A DNA stretch of 64,000 nt from an uncultured Spartobacteria bacterium (GCA_903882875.1 CAIRYQ010000120.1:156365-220364); one strand, 5' to 3'. Positions 1 through 7,790 are shown, counted from the first letter of the stretch. Notes: generated by a model from the letters alone, not told the origin. Program-made: numbers and translations.

Positions 1-234
1 GATCACCCGCACACTCCCTTCGGGCGGGAGATTCTTCTTCACCCGATCAATGTGCGTCTCCTGCCGTGCAAAGGTCACACAGGCCCGCACGTACACGCTG
101 AATTGCAGCATCTGGTAGCCGTCGTCCTTCAGCCATTCGCGGAAACCGCTCGCCGTCTTCCGCTGCTGCTTGGTCCCGACGGGCAGATCAAAGGCGACGA
201 TCAGCCAGCCCATTTTGAATTTCTCGGTGTCCAT
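1..234 (-). CDS. cas2: Cas2 endoribonuclease-like adaptation protein (3' end outside window)
   Basis: This is the second subunit of the Cas1-Cas2 spacer integrase. The 78 visible codons, read leftwards from the ATG at 234, contain the Cas2 ferredoxin-like opening: the strand WLIVAFDLPVGT with the conserved Asp, then a helix rich in charged residues (FREWLKDDGYQML) and the second strand QFSVYVRAC. The reading frame is still open at base 1, so roughly the last quarter is missing. A second Met eight codons in (ATG at 213) is an alternative start. The start lies 34 bp inside the 3' end of cas1, so the two genes are translationally coupled. Identification is firm from motif and position; the fold's C-terminal strand cannot be checked here. 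Confidence 0.9.
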   Translation of the reverse strand, partial: MDTEKFKMGWLIVAFDLPVGTKQQRKTASGFREWLKDDGYQMLQFSVYVRACVTFARQETHIDRVKKNLPPEGSVRVI

Positions 235-1139
235 GGCCGGTAGAATTTTGTGTCGCCCCCGAGCACCGCTCGGCGGAAGCCGCGCACAACGCCCTCGATG
301 CACCCACGCACATCCAGCGTGAGATCGAGATACTCGACGCGTTCGAGCGGGAAACCCGTCACCCACTTGCGAAACTCCGGCGTCACTTCCAATGGCTTCT
401 CCGGCGAGGACGATGCGCCGTTGCCTCCCTGCTGCCGCACCCATTGCACCACCCGCCAGTCCACGCACCGTCGGAACGGTTCCATCAGATCATACGCCAG
501 CGGCGTGGAGCGTTCGCGCGGCGCGTGCGAGATGCCCCAAGTTGGGTCCAGCCCCACGCCGAAAAGTTTTTGGAGGATCGTGGAGAGCAGCACCGCATAG
601 CCATAGTTCAGCAGATTGTTCAGTCCGCCCGACGCGCGGTCGCGCGTGAACTCCGGGTCGCCCTGGCTCCGCCCGAAGATCTGCCAGAACATTTTCGCGC
701 ACACCGCCTCCTTGTGCGGCTTGCGTCCCCACGCATTTGCGCGGAGCGCAGGCAGCGCGCGGTCATCCGGCGCGAGATGCTCGGCGAGTGCGTGCTGGTT
801 CCGGCATTTCGCATCCACCGTCTGCTGCCACATTCGTGCGATGGTCTTCTCCTCCAGCTTCAAGAGCGCCCGCGTGAGCAGCGTGTCGGTGGAGCGATTC
901 GCCGGCAGCACGAGGCTCACCGGCTTGAAGTCCTCGCAGATGATCAGCGCCACGCCGTGCTTCGCCGCTTCGAGGAATAGGTTGCTGTGGATGCTCGCCG
1001 AGAAACTGGTGATGATGATGGAAGCCACGTCCTCCAGCGGCAGCTTCCTCTCCCCGTCCACCGTCTTGCAAGTCAGTTGCCCATCGCGGCACGAGAGCGA
1101 ACACTGCGGCGAGTCAATGCTGACGATGTGGAAGGACAT
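201..1139 (-). CDS. cas1: Cas1 integrase of a type II CRISPR-Cas system
   Basis: Cas1 is the metal-dependent integrase that inserts new spacers into the CRISPR array. The 312-residue length and the N-terminal beta domain followed by an all-helical domain fit the type II branch. The metal ligands expected for the family are visible: Glu144 in HKEAVCAKMFW, His205 in WGISHAPRE and Asp217 in PLAYDLMEPFR. The gene begins 19 bp after the cas9 stop and overlaps cas2 by 34 bp, so the three genes form one leftward operon. No csn2 or cas4 lies between or after them in the visible part, which is why the system is called II-C-like. I see no sign of truncation or lost catalytic residues. Confidence 0.95.
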   Translation of the reverse strand: MSFHIVSIDSPQCSLSCRDGQLTCKTVDGERKLPLEDVASIIITSFSASIHSNLFLEAAKHGVALIICEDFKPVSLVLPANRSTDTLLTRALLKLEEKTIARMWQQTVDAKCRNQHALAEHLAPDDRALPALRANAWGRKPHKEAVCAKMFWQIFGRSQGDPEFTRDRASGGLNNLLNYGYAVLLSTILQKLFGVGLDPTWGISHAPRERSTPLAYDLMEPFRRCVDWRVVQWVRQQGGNGASSSPEKPLEVTPEFRKWVTGFPLERVEYLDLTLDVRGCIEGVVRGFRRAVLGGDTKFYRPWTPRNSKWAG

Positions 1140-1158
1140 GCCTCATTCCTCCATCCGG

Positions 1159-4100
1159 TCATTCCTTCGAGTCTTGCTTTGCCTTTTCAACCTGGGTTGA
1201 CGGGATGCCGCAGAGTCGTGGGGACAGCAGCATCATTCCATCCTTCACAAGTGTCCTTACGCGAACATCGCGAATTCGTTGTCTCTCTCCAGCCTTCTCT
1301 GCCGACGCCAAATCAGGAACGTGGAGCGTGACGAGCGTACCCTTCGTTTTATCGTCCTTGCATTCAACGACCATCCAGACTCCTTCGTAGTTCCCGCGCG
1401 GGACTGAAAGTAGACTTCCTTTTCGTATGACTTGGGGACGCTTCCCTCCGTTCGATGCTTTGAGAGCGGCAAGCTGCGGCCATATTTTCAACGGTCGCAC
1501 GACAACGCCATCCCCACCGGCCAAGGCGATTCCAAAATTATCACCGAGAACCTTCACCGCTTTGATCGCACGTAATTTTCCTGTGGTGCCGACAGTCGGC
1601 TCCAACCCAATCAGTTTTGATTTCAGCGGGGAGTCGTAAAACCACCACCAAGTCGGTGTCTCACGAAGAAGCTTCTTCGGCTTCTCGGCTCCCTTGTCCC
1701 TCCGCTTGCGGGCGACAATCAGTAATGTCTCGTCATCCTTCAATGGAATTGGTATTCCCTGCTTCGTAAGCCAGCGAGAAATCCGCAGCGCATTGGGATG
1801 AATGTCCGTGGGATCAAAAACCCGCCACACGGTCTCCTTGCACCGGAGGCCGGAGAGATCCGACGGCAGGTGCTGCACCACGCGGCGTTCCTTCAGCCTC
1901 TCGCAGATTTGTATCTTCAACTGCGGTGCGATGTCGGCCAGCCGCATTTCCCCGTCCTGCGTGATCTCGATCATGTTGCGGAAGATTTCCCTCGCGCGCT
2001 TCTGCTCATCGGCGTTCAGACGTCGCTTCACCAGCAGTTCCCATGCGCCACCATCGCGCGGAAGGAAGAGTGAGGTGAAGGCGAGCACGCACGCATCGAG
2101 CGCATGGTGCAGATGGGTGATGCCGCGGATTTCCGTCTTGGTCTTCACCTTGCCTTCGGGGTCGAGCACCTGTGCATTGGCGGTCGAGAGGCAGCCGATG
2201 AGATTCCACGACTTGCGCACCGCGCCGGTCACACTGCCGGGCAGCGAAGTGATCACAGGCTGCTCCTCCGCACCAAGGTAATGCCGCTGCAATGCCTGCG
2301 CGCCGAGGCGGACGATCTGCGAAGTCTTCGTGAGATCGCCAGGAGTGAATTCCTTCTCCACGTAATCGCGCAAGAGCAGCAGGCGCTTGCGGTTCTTCTT
2401 CCGTCGCTGGTCGTCGTCATGCCCTTTGAATGTTTCCAGCGCCTCCACATCCTTAGTGAACCGTGTCAGCGTCTTGATCGTGAGTTGAGGAAGCCCTGGC
2501 ACGGGCTTGCCCTGCTCTTCCTCCACAAAGCGAACCGCAGTACGCTTTCCCTTCCACTTGTTGATCTCTGCAAAAGTGATCACAAGCGAATCGAGGCTGT
2601 CGCTGGCGCGCTCGCTTCTCGGGATGACGTGATCCTTGTCCACCGCCCGATGCAGCAACTGAATGGCATCATACGGATGCCCCGTGTAGGGGCACGTCCA
2701 GTTCAGATCCTCGGCGATGCGCCCCTTGCGGATGAGGCCGGGACCGACGTGGACACCCTTCCCCTCGTAGGCGGCTTCAAGTTTTTTCGCCACGCCCTTG
2801 AAGTGCGCTAGCTGCTGCCCGGTGATCTTCGCCTGCTCCTGCGCAGTCTTGCCGGACATCTCCTTCACATCGCGATTCACCTCGATGGTAATGCGGGCGA
2901 TGAGCGCGCGATCTCCCTTCGCATATTCCTTGATCAAGTCCCCGTGCAGCCGTTCGAGCAGTTTCAGCCGGTGCCGCACGAGGTGATTGTTCGTCTGCTC
3001 GTCGAGGGCGCGCTGAAGCTGCGCGTTGCGGATGGCTTCGCTGCGGAAGAGCGGGCCGTCCTCCTCCATCGGGTGCCCGTCGTTTGCAAAGACAAACTTC
3101 ACCACTGCGTTCATCACGTCACGCGTGTGCGGGGCGCGGCCATTCGGCGGCTGCACATGGAGCGGGGTTTTCAGCAATGCCTCGCGTGTGAGCGGCTCGT
3201 CCTTCTTCCTCTTCTTGGTGTTCTGCCCGTCGAGAATGGAAACCACTTGTGGCTCGATCTCAGGGCACTCCGAGAGCAGTTCGCCGACGGTGATTTGCTT
3301 TCCACGCCGCAGTTGCCCCATGAGCCGCTTTTTCCAGCGCTCGGAGAGCGCTGGAAAAAGCGAGGACGCAAGCGCATTCCCGTGGACGTAGCGCCGCACC
3401 GGATCGAGCACGAGTGCGCGGTCGGCATCGGGATGGGAAAGAAGCTGTTCGAGATTGTCCTTCGCTCCTCCGGTGAGTGCCCGCACCGCCTTCTTGAAAT
3501 CGCCCGGTGTGAGGGAGCCTTCCTTCTCCATCTCCGCATTCACCGCAGCGCGTTCCGCCACGGACAACCGGCGCGTCTTGCGCGCATCGCCCGTCGCCAC
3601 CTGCACGTTGGCAAGCTGCATCGCCCAGCGGAAGCGGTGGAATTCCACGCAATCAATACCCGGCACCTTCGCCTGTTTCTCCGCTTCATGTTTCGCCTCC
3701 GCCTCATCTTTTTCATCCGCAAGCGCCTGCTGGTACACGCGCTCGAAGGTGATCGGGCAGCGCGCAATGATGCGGTTGTCAAAACGCGGAACAAGCTGGC
3801 CGAAGAGCAGCCCGCCGGGACTCAGCGAACCATCGGCGAGCCGCTGGCCGTAGCGCGAGGGCAGACGGTAGTCCGGCCCGGAGAGCGCGGTGTGATCACG
3901 CATCACCGCCTGAATGACGAGGTCGTCCAGCTTCGGCAACACACCATCGAGATGCGCGCGCAGGATGCGCTCCACCTCCGTCTCCACTCCCTCACGGGGA
4001 AACGCCGCACCGAGATTGCGCACGCGGATCATTGAGGATTTCAGTTCACCGAGCGGATCGATCTTCAGCACGTCGCAGAAAACCTCCGCCATCGTGCCGT

Positions 4101-4602
4101 CACGCCCGTGCTTCTTTTTGAAATCGGCGAGCAGTTCATTCGCGCGCTGTTCCTTCTCCGTATCCTCCGCGTTCGCGGCATCGTGACGGCTCCAGCCCTT
4201 GTTCCCATCGTAGCCGCGATTGTGCGCATACCAGCGGAGCACGTCCCAAAGCTCGCTCCATGTCAGTTTCTTTCCACCGCGCAGAACGCGCGCGGCGAGC
4301 AGCCACGGCCACGCGCAGCCCGGCTCGTCGAGTTGCTCCTGCGTGAGCACTCCGAGATGCGCGAGCAACCGTTTCAGCCGCGCGATGCGCAACCGCGTGG
4401 CGCGGATGTGCCGTCGTTGCCTGCGAAAACCGCGCCGCTCCGAGGCGAGGCAATCATCAGTAGGAAAAATCACCGAGCCGCAGCCGAGCAGCGACGGCGA
4501 TTGTCCAGCAGGAGCTTTCAGCACGGCCCAGCCGATGGAACTGTGGCCGACATCAAATGCGAGTTGCAGATCAGCGGCAGATTTTTTGTTTGCTGTTGTC
4601 AT
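1159..4602 (-). CDS. cas9: Cas9 RNA-guided DNA endonuclease (type II-C-like)
   Basis: This is the effector nuclease that cuts DNA complementary to a crRNA:tracrRNA guide. At 1147 residues it is in the range of compact II-C Cas9 proteins. Domains in order: RuvC-I with Asp17 in LAFDVGHSSIGWAVL; an Arg-rich bridge helix at about 55-80; a helical recognition lobe; RuvC-II with Glu574 in ITIEVNRDV; an HNH domain with His658 in DKDHVIPRS and Asn681; RuvC-III with His833 and Asp836 in HLHHALDAC; and a beta-rich C-terminal region that should hold the PAM-interacting domain. All catalytic positions are present, so the enzyme is predicted active. The ATG has no Shine-Dalgarno; the bases just before it read CCTCCT, the complement of one. 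It is the first gene of the cas operon. Confidence 0.96.
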   Translation of the reverse strand: MTTANKKSAADLQLAFDVGHSSIGWAVLKAPAGQSPSLLGCGSVIFPTDDCLASERRGFRRQRRHIRATRLRIARLKRLLAHLGVLTQEQLDEPGCAWPWLLAARVLRGGKKLTWSELWDVLRWYAHNRGYDGNKGWSRHDAANAEDTEKEQRANELLADFKKKHGRDGTMAEVFCDVLKIDPLGELKSSMIRVRNLGAAFPREGVETEVERILRAHLDGVLPKLDDLVIQAVMRDHTALSGPDYRLPSRYGQRLADGSLSPGGLLFGQLVPRFDNRIIARCPITFERVYQQALADEKDEAEAKHEAEKQAKVPGIDCVEFHRFRWAMQLANVQVATGDARKTRRLSVAERAAVNAEMEKEGSLTPGDFKKAVRALTGGAKDNLEQLLSHPDADRALVLDPVRRYVHGNALASSLFPALSERWKKRLMGQLRRGKQITVGELLSECPEIEPQVVSILDGQNTKKRKKDEPLTREALLKTPLHVQPPNGRAPHTRDVMNAVVKFVFANDGHPMEEDGPLFRSEAIRNAQLQRALDEQTNNHLVRHRLKLLERLHGDLIKEYAKGDRALIARITIEVNRDVKEMSGKTAQEQAKITGQQLAHFKGVAKKLEAAYEGKGVHVGPGLIRKGRIAEDLNWTCPYTGHPYDAIQLLHRAVDKDHVIPRSERASDSLDSLVITFAEINKWKGKRTAVRFVEEEQGKPVPGLPQLTIKTLTRFTKDVEALETFKGHDDDQRRKKNRKRLLLLRDYVEKEFTPGDLTKTSQIVRLGAQALQRHYLGAEEQPVITSLPGSVTGAVRKSWNLIGCLSTANAQVLDPEGKVKTKTEIRGITHLHHALDACVLAFTSLFLPRDGGAWELLVKRRLNADEQKRAREIFRNMIEITQDGEMRLADIAPQLKIQICERLKERRVVQHLPSDLSGLRCKETVWRVFDPTDIHPNALRISRWLTKQGIPIPLKDDETLLIVARKRRDKGAEKPKKLLRETPTWWWFYDSPLKSKLIGLEPTVGTTGKLRAIKAVKVLGDNFGIALAGGDGVVVRPLKIWPQLAALKASNGGKRPQVIRKGSLLSVPRGNYEGVWMVVECKDDKTKGTLVTLHVPDLASAEKAGERQRIRDVRVRTLVKDGMMLLSPRLCGIPSTQVEKAKQDSKE

Positions 4603-4639
4603 AGGAGGTGGTAGTGAGGGGATGGATTCAAGACAAAGT

Positions 4640-4750
4640 TAGATAGCGCAGACCGCTTCCCTGTCCGCTAGGCGGACACACCGGTTCAAAAGCGTTCTCT
4701 CTCAAACGGGCGGCGTCGCAAGACTCCGCCCGTTTGCTTTCCACGGAAAG
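4640..4750. ncRNA. Structured region upstream of cas9: candidate tracrRNA or cas9 leader
   Basis: Two strong hairpins lie about 60-130 bp upstream of cas9. One is TGTCCGC-TAG-GCGGACA (near 4664-4680), with a perfect 7-bp stem. The other pairs CAAACGGGCGG with CCGCCCGTTTG (near 4698-4732). There is no convincing ORF. Type II loci need a tracrRNA, often found next to cas9, made of an anti-repeat followed by hairpins. The repeat sequence is not in the window, so the anti-repeat cannot be tested and the strand is undecided. On the minus strand the hairpins would sit in the cas9 5' leader. On the plus strand the second hairpin is followed only by a short T run. The assignment as tracrRNA is inference. 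Confidence 0.3.
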
Positions 4751-4972
4751 CATCACGGAATTTTTATGAGGACGCGGAACCGAACCCGGCAGCACTGCTC
4801 TCCGGGCGGCACCGTACCTTCTGCCGCAGGTCGTATTCATGGGAGGAATCCGGCTGCGTCATGACAGGATAGCGACACGAGGGCAAGCGCTGTCTTGCGC
4901 GCGAGATGCCACGGATAAGGATCACGCGATTCCCGTTGATGCGCCCCGCCATTCCCGCCATTGCTCGGGCAA

Positions 4973-5065
4973 GTGTTCCATCATTTCGTCGCCCTGCTCG
5001 CATCGCTGATTCTGTTCACCACCGGCGCGGCCCTTGCGGAAGAATCGGGGGAGCCGGGGCATTGA
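4973..5065 (+). pseudogene. Stop-terminated copy of the 5' end of the thermonuclease-like gene
   Basis: This GTG-started 30-codon frame encodes a signal peptide almost the same as that of the intact nuclease at 6443: MFHHFVALLASLILF here against MFHHFTGLLAALVLF there, then FTTGAALA in both, ending in EPGH-stop where the intact gene has EPRH and continues. About 21 of 30 residues are identical. DNA similarity extends upstream to about 4925 (intact-gene counterpart about 6394). Beyond the stop the similarity fades into purine-rich repeats. It is best read as the left-over fragment of a duplication. It faces the same way as the intact gene, with the toxin-antitoxin-like operon lying between the two copies. 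Confidence 0.8.
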
Positions 5066-5187
5066 GGCAAGACGGGGAGAGCCGGAGACTGGGAGATGGG
5101 GAGAACCGGAGAATGCGGACGGACAGTGAGACTTGGGGACTTGGGGATTTGGAGAAAAGGAGACTTGGAAATGCAGATCCGCAGCAG
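5066..5187. repeat. Purine-rich low-complexity spacer
   Basis: The stretch is dominated on the plus strand by G and A, with short recurring blocks such as GGGGAGA, GGAGA and ACTTGGGGA. It has no plausible gene. It separates the nuclease fragment from the 3' end of the toxin-antitoxin-like operon. Runs of four G could form a quadruplex, but this is not tested. Confidence 0.6.
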
Positions 5188-5427
5188 TCAGCGCTTCTTT
5201 TTTCCGTAGGGCGGCGGTTCTTCGCGCAGCACCAGATCGCCTTCCGGAGCTTTTCGCTGCGCCATCTCCCGGCGGAATTCCTCGCTCCCGCGCCGGAAAT
5301 AAGCGATGCGCTCATCCGCGGTCATGTCCTTGATCTCCTCGTAGATCTTCGCCTGGATGTCGTGCTTCATCTTCACGCAGTCGAAGCCGGGGATCGGCTG
5401 GATTTTTTTCGAGTCTTCAATTGTCAT
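5188..5427 (-). CDS. Small FDCV-motif protein B of the PIN operon
   Basis: A 79-residue charged protein that I cannot assign to a named family. It contains IQPIPGFDCVKMKHDIQAK, then an acidic helix (IYEEIKDMTADERIAYFRR) and ends in a basic tail after LVLREEPPP. It is a paralogue of the protein encoded immediately upstream: the PIPGFDCV-MKH block, the M-T-D helix and the VLREEP motif are shared in the same order. Its start overlaps the upstream stop by 4 bp (ATGA), so it is the last gene of a coupled four-gene operon. Small proteins with a similar FDxV...M helix are known next to PIN-type toxins, so an antitoxin or accessory role is plausible; that is inference. Confidence 0.8.
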   Translation of the reverse strand: MTIEDSKKIQPIPGFDCVKMKHDIQAKIYEEIKDMTADERIAYFRRGSEEFRREMAQRKAPEGDLVLREEPPPYGKKKR

Positions 5428-5660
5428 CGAGATTCACCAGGCTTCGACGGCTCCTCTCGCAACACCATGCTCCCGGCCTCGACCGAAGGAATCTTTCCGG
5501 TCTCCCGAAAAGCGCGTCCGGTGCGGTTGTAATACTCGATCAATTCGTCGTCCGTCATCCCCTCCGTTGCGCGGTGGATGCGTTCCTGCGCACGGTGCTT
5601 CATCGCGACGCAATCGAAGCCGGGAATCGGCGGGAACTCCCGCCAGAATTCTTCATTCAT
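5424..5660 (-). CDS. Small FDCV-motif protein A of the PIN operon
   Basis: A 78-residue protein with the order FPPIPGFDCVAMKHRAQER, a helix MTDDELIEYYNRTGRAFRE and the end motif MVLREEPSKPG. It is the tandem paralogue of the next gene downstream. The ATG at 5660 lies 8 bp inside the end of the PIN gene, and its own stop overlaps the start of the paralogue by 4 bp. The function is unknown. Predominantly helical, acidic small proteins in this position are candidates for binding and neutralising the PIN protein or for tuning its target choice. The conserved Cys in FDCV is present in both copies. Confidence 0.8.
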   Translation of the reverse strand: MNEEFWREFPPIPGFDCVAMKHRAQERIHRATEGMTDDELIEYYNRTGRAFRETGKIPSVEAGSMVLREEPSKPGESR

Positions 5661-6123
5661 CGAAGTTCACCTCCTTGGGGCTGATGATCTGGATCATGCC
5701 GTAACCTTCCGCAATATTCACCGCGTTGTAAGCCCGGATTTTGTCCAGCCGCACCATGTGCTTGAAATTCCACGACACGATCGCATCTGCTCGCGCGACG
5801 GTTGCGGCGGCGACGTGCAGTGTGTCTTCAGCCCACTTTGGACCCACCACACCCGCCGCGATATAGGCCTGGCTCAGCGCACGGATTTCATGGTTGATCG
5901 CGATCTCTTCCCGGCACTCCGCCGGCAGGCTCTCCAGCAGCAGGCGCACGCGCGGCGGAGCGTCTATGAGTTCCTGCACCACCGTATCGGAAAAGCAGGC
6001 TACGGCTTGCCCGGATAGCGCCGCATCGAGCACCTGCCGCGAGGCCGCGTCGCGTCCCTCGGTGGCTTCAAACACGCCGCCAAAGACCGATGTGTCGAGA
6101 TACAGCCGCCACTTCCTTTTCAT
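5653..6123 (-). CDS. PIN-domain nuclease, probable toxin
   Basis: A 156-residue single-domain protein of the PIN fold, whose members are Mg-dependent ribonucleases, mostly toxins of VapBC-type pairs. The acidic active-site positions are visible: Asp10 in YLDTSVFGG, Glu51 in VVQELID, Asp100 in WAEDTLHVAAA, and Asp113 just before the conserved IVSWNFKHMV block. The start overlaps the stop of the upstream 62-aa gene by 4 bp, which is the usual antitoxin-toxin arrangement, and two more small genes follow in the same operon. The length is slightly above that of many VapC proteins. The target RNA cannot be told from sequence. Confidence 0.85.
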   Translation of the reverse strand: MKRKWRLYLDTSVFGGVFEATEGRDAASRQVLDAALSGQAVACFSDTVVQELIDAPPRVRLLLESLPAECREEIAINHEIRALSQAYIAAGVVGPKWAEDTLHVAAATVARADAIVSWNFKHMVRLDKIRAYNAVNIAEGYGMIQIISPKEVNFDE

Positions 6124-6308
6124 CGCCGGCCCTCCTTCTCCTGATCCGTCGCGCGCTGATGGCGCTCGACGGCCAGCAGATCGACAATCTTCCCGTCCCT
6201 CATCACAATGAGCGGAGTGTTGGTTTGCTCCGCCACTTCACGGGCACGCTTCGCGGCGCGCATGAGCGCGGCGTCGGCCTGCTGGATCCAGTTGGCTTTT
6301 CGCTTCAT
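6120..6308 (-). CDS. Probable antitoxin of the PIN toxin
   Basis: A 62-residue, mostly basic protein that opens the four-gene operon. It has an amphipathic helix (AALMRAAKRAREVAEQTN) followed by a strand-turn segment TPLIVMRDGKIVDL, the kind of short module seen in first-gene antitoxins paired with PIN or RelE toxins. Its stop overlaps the PIN start by 4 bp (ATGA). If it is the antitoxin it probably also autoregulates from the 134-bp divergent intergenic region shared with the nuclease gene at 6443. No operator could be picked out with confidence. Family assignment is by context and pattern only. Confidence 0.75.
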   Translation of the reverse strand: MKRKANWIQQADAALMRAAKRAREVAEQTNTPLIVMRDGKIVDLLAVERHQRATDQEKEGRR

Positions 6309-6442
6309 GGCTTGTCACTTTCCAATGCTCATGGCGCATCGTGTAGCGCAATGCCCGGCGCGTGGCACGGAGGAAATGCGGGACGCAATGATTTGCTGAT
6401 TCCCGTTGCTGCGCCCCACCCTTCCCGTCATTCCTGCCGCAA

Positions 6443-7186
6443 GTGTTCCATCATTTTACCGGCCTGCTCGCGGCATTGGTCCTGTTCACCACCGGCGCGG
6501 CCCTTGCGGACGACACGGCGGAGCCGAGGCACGTGAAGAAATTCCTCCGGTTCACGGACTGCGAGTTCCTCGACACGGCGTATGCGGACGGGGATTCGTT
6601 CCGGGTGCGGGTGGACGGGCAGGAGCGGGTGCTGCGGCTCTACTTTGTGGATGCGCCGGAATCGGACACGCGGTTCCCCGTGCGGAATGCGGAGCAGGCG
6701 GAGTATTTCGGGATCACGCCGGAGCAATCGGTGGCGATGGGGAAGGTGGCGAAGCAGTTCGTGCATGATTTGCTGCTCGGGAAGAAGCTCACCATTTACA
6801 CCCGCTGGGCGTCGGCGCTCGGGTCGAGCAAGCTGCCGCGGCACTACGCCATCGTGGAGGTGGACGGGCGGAACCTCGCCGACGTGCTCGTGGAAGCCGG
6901 GCTCGCGCGTCTGCACGGGACGAAGGTGACGCTGCCCGAAGGCACGAAGGCCGAGGATTACCTCGAACGTCTCGGCGAACTCGAAGCCGCCGCCCGCACG
7001 GCGAAGCGCGGCGCATGGGAATTCTCCGTCCCGGCGAAGGCGAAGCCGGTGGTCGAGCAGGTGAAGGAGGGCGCGGAGCCCGCGAACTGGCAGGAGCGCG
7101 CGGAATTCACCGGGCTCGGCGCGGCGGCGATGGGCGCGCTGTGGGGCTTCTCCCACTGGCGCGGGCGCGGCAGGAATGCAGTCTGA
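6443..7186 (+). CDS. Secreted thermonuclease-like (SNase) protein with C-terminal hydrophobic segment
   Basis: A 247-residue protein with a GTG start, a signal peptide ending near AALA (residue 22) and a staphylococcal-nuclease domain at about 40-165. The three catalytic residues of the family fit: the Arg in LRLYFVDAPES, the Glu of APES, and the Arg in LPRHYAIVEVDGR. The C-terminal part carries a short hydrophobic stretch (FTGLGAAAMGALWGF) before a basic tail, which could anchor it after export. It would act as an extracytoplasmic DNA/RNA nuclease. It is divergent from the toxin-antitoxin-like operon. A fragment of its own 5' end is repeated at 4973, on the far side of that operon. Confidence 0.85.
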   Translation: MFHHFTGLLAALVLFTTGAALADDTAEPRHVKKFLRFTDCEFLDTAYADGDSFRVRVDGQERVLRLYFVDAPESDTRFPVRNAEQAEYFGITPEQSVAMGKVAKQFVHDLLLGKKLTIYTRWASALGSSKLPRHYAIVEVDGRNLADVLVEAGLARLHGTKVTLPEGTKAEDYLERLGELEAAARTAKRGAWEFSVPAKAKPVVEQVKEGAEPANWQERAEFTGLGAAAMGALWGFSHWRGRGRNAV

Positions 7187-7262
7187 AAGGCGGGAGGCGA
7201 TCGGCCGGCGGGGGGCGTGGCGTGGCGATTTTTTGCGCCAATTTTTCCGCATGAATGGAAGA

Positions 7263-7286
7263 TGAAAAAAACCGCATTCTTGCGGT
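7263..7286 (-). terminator. Terminator-like hairpin (minus-strand polarity)
   Basis: The arms ACCGCA and TGCGGT with a 4-nt loop are followed, on the minus strand, by seven T. No recognisable minus-strand gene ends here, so this may be a relic, or it may serve the end of the nuclease gene poorly in the plus direction. The rest of 7187-7322 holds no gene. Confidence 0.45.
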
Positions 7287-7322
7287 GGTGCGGCGTTTGG
7301 GATTCGGGCATTCTCCGCGGGC

Positions 7323-7604
7323 ATGAAGACCCCCTTTTCACGCAGGATCGGAATGAACATCGCCAAACTCCGGGTTGAACGCGAGTGGAGCCAGGAGAAG
7401 CTGGCGGAGAAGGCGTCCGTGGACACTTCCACGGTGCAGCGGTGGGAAGGCGGGAGCGCGGTGCCGTGCGGGTTCGACATCTGCAAGCTCTCGTCCGCCT
7501 TCGGGGTGGGCGCGGATGCCATTTACACGGGGCTGCCGAAGTCCGTCGCGGAACTGAGCCGGCTGCATTCCCGCCGGTGCATGGAACACGCCTCGCTGTC
7601 ATGA
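7323..7604 (+). CDS. XRE-family helix-turn-helix regulator
   Basis: A 93-residue DNA-binding protein of the Cro/C1 (XRE) type. The HTH covers roughly residues 9-63: MNIAKLRVEREWSQEKLAE, then KASVDTSTVQRWEGG as the recognition region, and a closing helix through ICKLSSAFGVGADAIYTGL. The short C-terminal tail has no ligand domain. It stands alone between the thermonuclease gene and a block of repeats, so its target is unknown. Autoregulation from the 136-bp gap upstream is possible. Confidence 0.85.
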   Translation: MKTPFSRRIGMNIAKLRVEREWSQEKLAEKASVDTSTVQRWEGGSAVPCGFDICKLSSAFGVGADAIYTGLPKSVAELSRLHSRRCMEHASLS

Positions 7605-7700
7605 AGAGGACTGCGCGACTCGGGGACCGGGAGGCGCGGGGCGGCGGGAGTTTTCCCGTCGGGAACGGGCTGCCTGGGCGTCGCCGGGGAATGGGGTGCG

Positions 7701-7790
7701 GTGGAGCGCGTCGCTCCGCGCGCGCTTCCTCCGGCTGTGGGCACGCATTCCAGTCCGTGCCGGAACGCGCGGCGGAGCGCGCGTTCCACC
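7701..7790. repeat. ~90-bp palindromic dispersed element, copy A
   Basis: The left arm GGTGGAGCGCGTCGCTCCGC and a matching inverted right arm (near 7762-7790, GCGGAGCGCGCGTTCCACC) enclose a short centre. Two further copies occur at 8014 and 25458. It lies in non-coding DNA (7605-8108). ORFs that cross it are artefacts of its high GC. Confidence 0.8.
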
